This document shows positions 6,601 through 7,416 of a stretch of 7,416 nucleotides of DNA, in pieces (within the stretch, counting starts at the first letter, position 1; every line of letters starts with the position of its first letter). Both the position numbers and the translations under genes were made by a program. The notes below the pieces were generated by a model. It saw only the letters and a list, made by a program, of their open reading frames with translations, did no database searches and was not told where the DNA came from. Source of the DNA: CAZTWC01 sp964617105 [NCBI: uncultured Myxococcia bacterium] (GTDB taxonomy: Bacteria; CAZTWC01); assembly GCA_964617105.1 (NCBI GenBank), contig CAZTWC010000179.1:1-7416 (forward strand). Direction: 5' to 3'.

Positions 6601-6932
6601 TCCCCAGTCTTAATGAGTCATCTATCCAGCAAAGCGACCAGGCTATCCGCGATTTGGCCGATCTTATTACCGATACCTTTCGCTCATCAGACCTGCCCTT
6701 TCGAATAGCGCAAGATCATTTTGTTGTTTTGGCTGCTGTCGCTTCCAGCGATGATGCACACCTCCTGAAGGAACATCTTGATGATAGCATTACAAATCAC
6801 AATTCTTCTAAAAAACGGGAATATTTACTGGCCGTTACCGTGGAAACAATTATTTGTGATCTGGAAACAGATATCTCCCTGGCCGAGATTATTGACAGTT
6901 CAGCCATTCGTTTTTCTTTTAATGAAACGTAA
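3630..6932 (+). CDS. 7TMR-DISM sensor histidine kinase with two PAS domains and a degenerate C-terminal GGDEF domain
   Basis: This is an 1100-residue inner-membrane receptor kinase. A basic n-region (K14, R16, K18) and hydrophobic stretch (19-32) end at LFSC, so Cys34 may be a lipidated or anchored N-terminus. A periplasmic jelly-roll domain (about 45-205; GSWKF 67-71, PGDW 96-99, YGWLRL 109-114) resembles GH2-type carbohydrate-binding sandwiches of the DISMED class. Seven hydrophobic helices follow (about 216-238, 245-265, 284-303, 314-333, 337-357, 367-390, 397-417). PAS1 spans about 433-547 and PAS2 about 552-667, the latter with Cys602, Cys607 and Cys614. The kinase core has IAHQWRQPL (721-729) with His723, the N-box NIISNA (834-839), DNGGGIP (871-877), FEPYFTT (885-891) and GQGTGVGL (895-902), all intact. 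Residues 951-1094 are GGDEF-like: DPHTGLLNRKGF is kept, but GGDEF reads AQDHF (1027-1031). The start may be M1, M2 or M4. The gene abuts the xseA stop, suggesting translational coupling. The neighbouring receiver is the likely phosphate acceptor. Confidence 0.93.
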   Translation: MMDMTKPINIFIFKSRWKSMFIVLLLLLLPLFSCSKFNAPDYVQVENGVLNLTAHGFSQLGYLPLAGSWKFKPLADSIDFASPSFDDSSWEQLTVPGDWNHKISNGQGYGWLRLTVKLPRLEAPLKLGISIRRFNTAYEFYINGKLLMSSGKVGFDKESEISNLKSQLHVVELPIGTEELVLAIRGSNFHHARGGLEIAPWLGKSQPLKVKIWWEDFGVILGLGILLIAAVINLMFWLIRLEEKSYLYLAIFSMAIMIYQMAANDLLENFFCYSQIYEWRRKAEYLGLILAAITFYHYHCQFFQVKAFFRLHPAVNLFALFFLIFTMVATDLLYSRFLWAYLIYIVAIVFMVVFISLRETIRKNTKSYLMTVAFGLVFLGTIHDILVFYQVFQPPKLLLASMVIFIVLTSLNLALVHGRAFSEMKRLMATMQKSEQFYLDVINSASDMIFISDIGMRTTYCNSAAREYYQLGHRQFVFIPLPFFWCGDSLDMVQDSFEEVMESHKPISVVAGCLDVLHDVRLTPVIQDGEVVQVVCIVRDLTERIKMENELRERENRLAIILDNVQAGVVLIDIKTHRVIEINSIGAEVIGLPKGKIKGGACSQFICHDEEQDCPVLLGKVKKLNRVERQLRTASGKTVPIIKSALPITLGGKNVILESFIDITELKVAEDALAKAYDKLTEMNVTLKHRVRDELSKSRAKDHIIQKQTRQASMGEMIGNIAHQWRQPLSGLSSIIQDLQDAFQYDELDEDYMNRSVEQAKQLAGHMSKTIDDFRNFFKPDKEKILFDLKDSIKHSLSIIDASLKNNYIEVKMEGENGFLVNGYPREFEQVVLNIISNAQGALKETGRENHPFVEIKIIKQDEDVVVSIADNGGGIPEDIIDKVFEPYFTTKDQGQGTGVGLYMSKTIVEKNMGGILSVDNIDGGAQFNITLPQLSGNGKTEVEKEREKVRDPHTGLLNRKGFITLGQQQLDLIRAGAKEMVLVLIKLSNFPSLNESSIQQSDQAIRDLADLITDTFRSSDLPFRIAQDHFVVLAAVASSDDAHLLKEHLDDSITNHNSSKKREYLLAVTVETIICDLETDISLAEIIDSSAIRFSFNET

Positions 6933-7064
6933 AAAATCTAGTCCTTAACATCTATTTTTCCCTTGATTTTTAATAGAAGATATGCTATATAATATAATTC
7001 TGTGCCTGTTTGTATTGATATGTATTTTCATGTAGATAGATGAATTTCAAGAGGTAGATTTATT
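6933..7064. other. Spacer between the kinase operon and the beta-barrel gene
   Basis: This is a 132-base AT-rich spacer. It holds a strong-looking extended -10 promoter (listed separately) and a ribosome site for the next gene. I found no GC-rich hairpin followed by a T run, so the kinase operon has no clear intrinsic terminator here. No xseB-like reading frame is present. Confidence 0.6.
6963..6991 (+). promoter_or_regulatory. Candidate sigma70-like promoter of the beta-barrel gene
   Basis: TTGATT (6963-6968), a 17-base spacer, and TATATA (6986-6991) with TG at 6983-6984 make an extended -10. The overlapping hexamer at 6988-6993 and another at 6993-6998 are perfect TATAAT, so the exact -10 is uncertain. 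Transcription would start near 6998-7005, about 60 bases before the ATG at 7065. The nonamer TATGCTATA is shared with the candidate promoter upstream of the signalling operon. Confidence 0.55.
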
Positions 7065-7416
7065 ATGCATCGCAAGAGGTATTTGCTGGTTCCGGCTTTT
7101 CTTATTGTCGTGGCAATTGTAATGTTCAGTCCATTATCCTGGGGGACGGAAAAGGACTATGATGTGCTGGAGAACAAGATGTTTACCACCAAAGGTAAAC
7201 ATGGATTGGGAACAACCTTTATTACCAGTTTCGGTAATGCGCTCACCTCCCATTCAGGCGCTACTCTCACCTACTGCTATCACTTTATGGACAGTTTGGC
7301 CCTGGAGTTGCACGGCGGTTATGATTTCAGCGCCAAATACTCCAAACTAAAAGATGCTGCCGCCAAAACTGCCCCATCGGGCCTGGATGATCAATCTTCC
7401 GATGTGACCGACATGG
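7065..7416 (+). CDS. Secreted, probable outer-membrane beta-barrel protein, N-terminal part (runs off right edge)
   Basis: The frame is open from the ATG at 7065 to the window end (117 complete codons). AGAGGT nine bases upstream is a good ribosome site. The protein starts with a Sec signal peptide: basic MHRKR, a hydrophobic core (about 6-22), then SWG, with likely cleavage after Gly27. The mature start VLENKMFTTKGKHGLGTTF (34-52) and the stretch ATLTYCYHFMDSLALELHGG (66-85) show alternating amphipathic strands. They resemble, from memory, the outer-membrane beta-barrel family of myxobacteria and other deltaproteobacterial lineages, in which a Y-H-F strand turn is followed by an aliphatic strand and G-G-Y. 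After that the sequence becomes polar and Ala/Lys/Asp-rich (89-117), perhaps an exposed loop. The role is unknown. The gene has its own promoter and need not belong to the kinase operon. Confidence 0.75.
   Translation, partial: MHRKRYLLVPAFLIVVAIVMFSPLSWGTEKDYDVLENKMFTTKGKHGLGTTFITSFGNALTSHSGATLTYCYHFMDSLALELHGGYDFSAKYSKLKDAAAKTAPSGLDDQSSDVTDM

Noticed and set aside
6708-6722. Active diguanylate cyclase at the kinase C-terminus
   Set aside because: The GGDEF signature reads AQDHF and the metal-binding Asp is Lys, so cyclase activity is not expected.
6923-6970. Intrinsic terminator after the kinase gene
   Set aside because: The only hairpin is a weak CGTTT/AAACG pairing inside the coding end, followed by A residues rather than T.
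6933-7064. A short xseB (exonuclease VII small subunit) gene
   Set aside because: xseB needs about 60-80 codons. The spacer has no such open frame and no matching motif.
7159-7350. Plus-strand open frame of 63 codons
   Set aside because: It is out of phase with the frame from 7065, which has a ribosome site, a signal peptide and amphipathic strands.

Overview
The window comes from a Gram-negative chromosome. It carries lgt, a gene for a secreted outer-membrane beta-barrel-like protein, and a 7TM-receptor (7TMR-DISM) histidine kinase with an IAHQWRQPL H-box. Composition is moderately AT-rich by eye. The beta-barrel and PAS sequence styles recall the old Deltaproteobacteria (Desulfobacterota, Myxococcota and relatives). 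That lineage guess is an inference from memory, not a search. No rRNA, tRNA, CRISPR array, transposase or phage gene is visible.

Layout. The left part (1-1333) is on the minus strand: an alpha/beta hydrolase gene (395-1333) followed, after 46 bases, by the 5' part of lgt, which runs off the left edge. A divergent intergenic region (1334-1518) holds candidate promoters on both strands and a 10-bp perfect palindrome. To the right, four plus-strand genes form a probable operon (1519-6932): an HPt-like protein, a stand-alone CheY-like receiver, xseA (exonuclease VII large subunit) and a 1100-residue membrane sensor kinase. The gap from HPt to receiver is 18 bases, from receiver to xseA 26 bases, and from xseA to the kinase zero. 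A 132-base spacer with a good extended -10 promoter follows. Then comes the start of a secreted, probably outer-membrane beta-barrel protein that runs off the right edge.

How the genes may work together. The kinase has an N-terminal periplasmic jelly-roll sensor, seven membrane helices, two PAS domains, a complete kinase core and a C-terminal GGDEF-like domain whose signature is destroyed. The receiver next door has its phosphoacceptor aspartate and is the obvious candidate target. The small HPt-like protein has Asn where the phosphorylated His should be. Its basic tail contains LSQREIDTII, which resembles the FliM N-terminal peptide that binds phosphorylated CheY. My reading, which is inference, is that this protein is a docking partner or read-out for the receiver rather than a phosphotransferase. 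The most unusual points are this pseudo-HPt/receiver/kinase set with the conserved DNA-repair nuclease gene xseA embedded in it, and the lack of an adjacent xseB.
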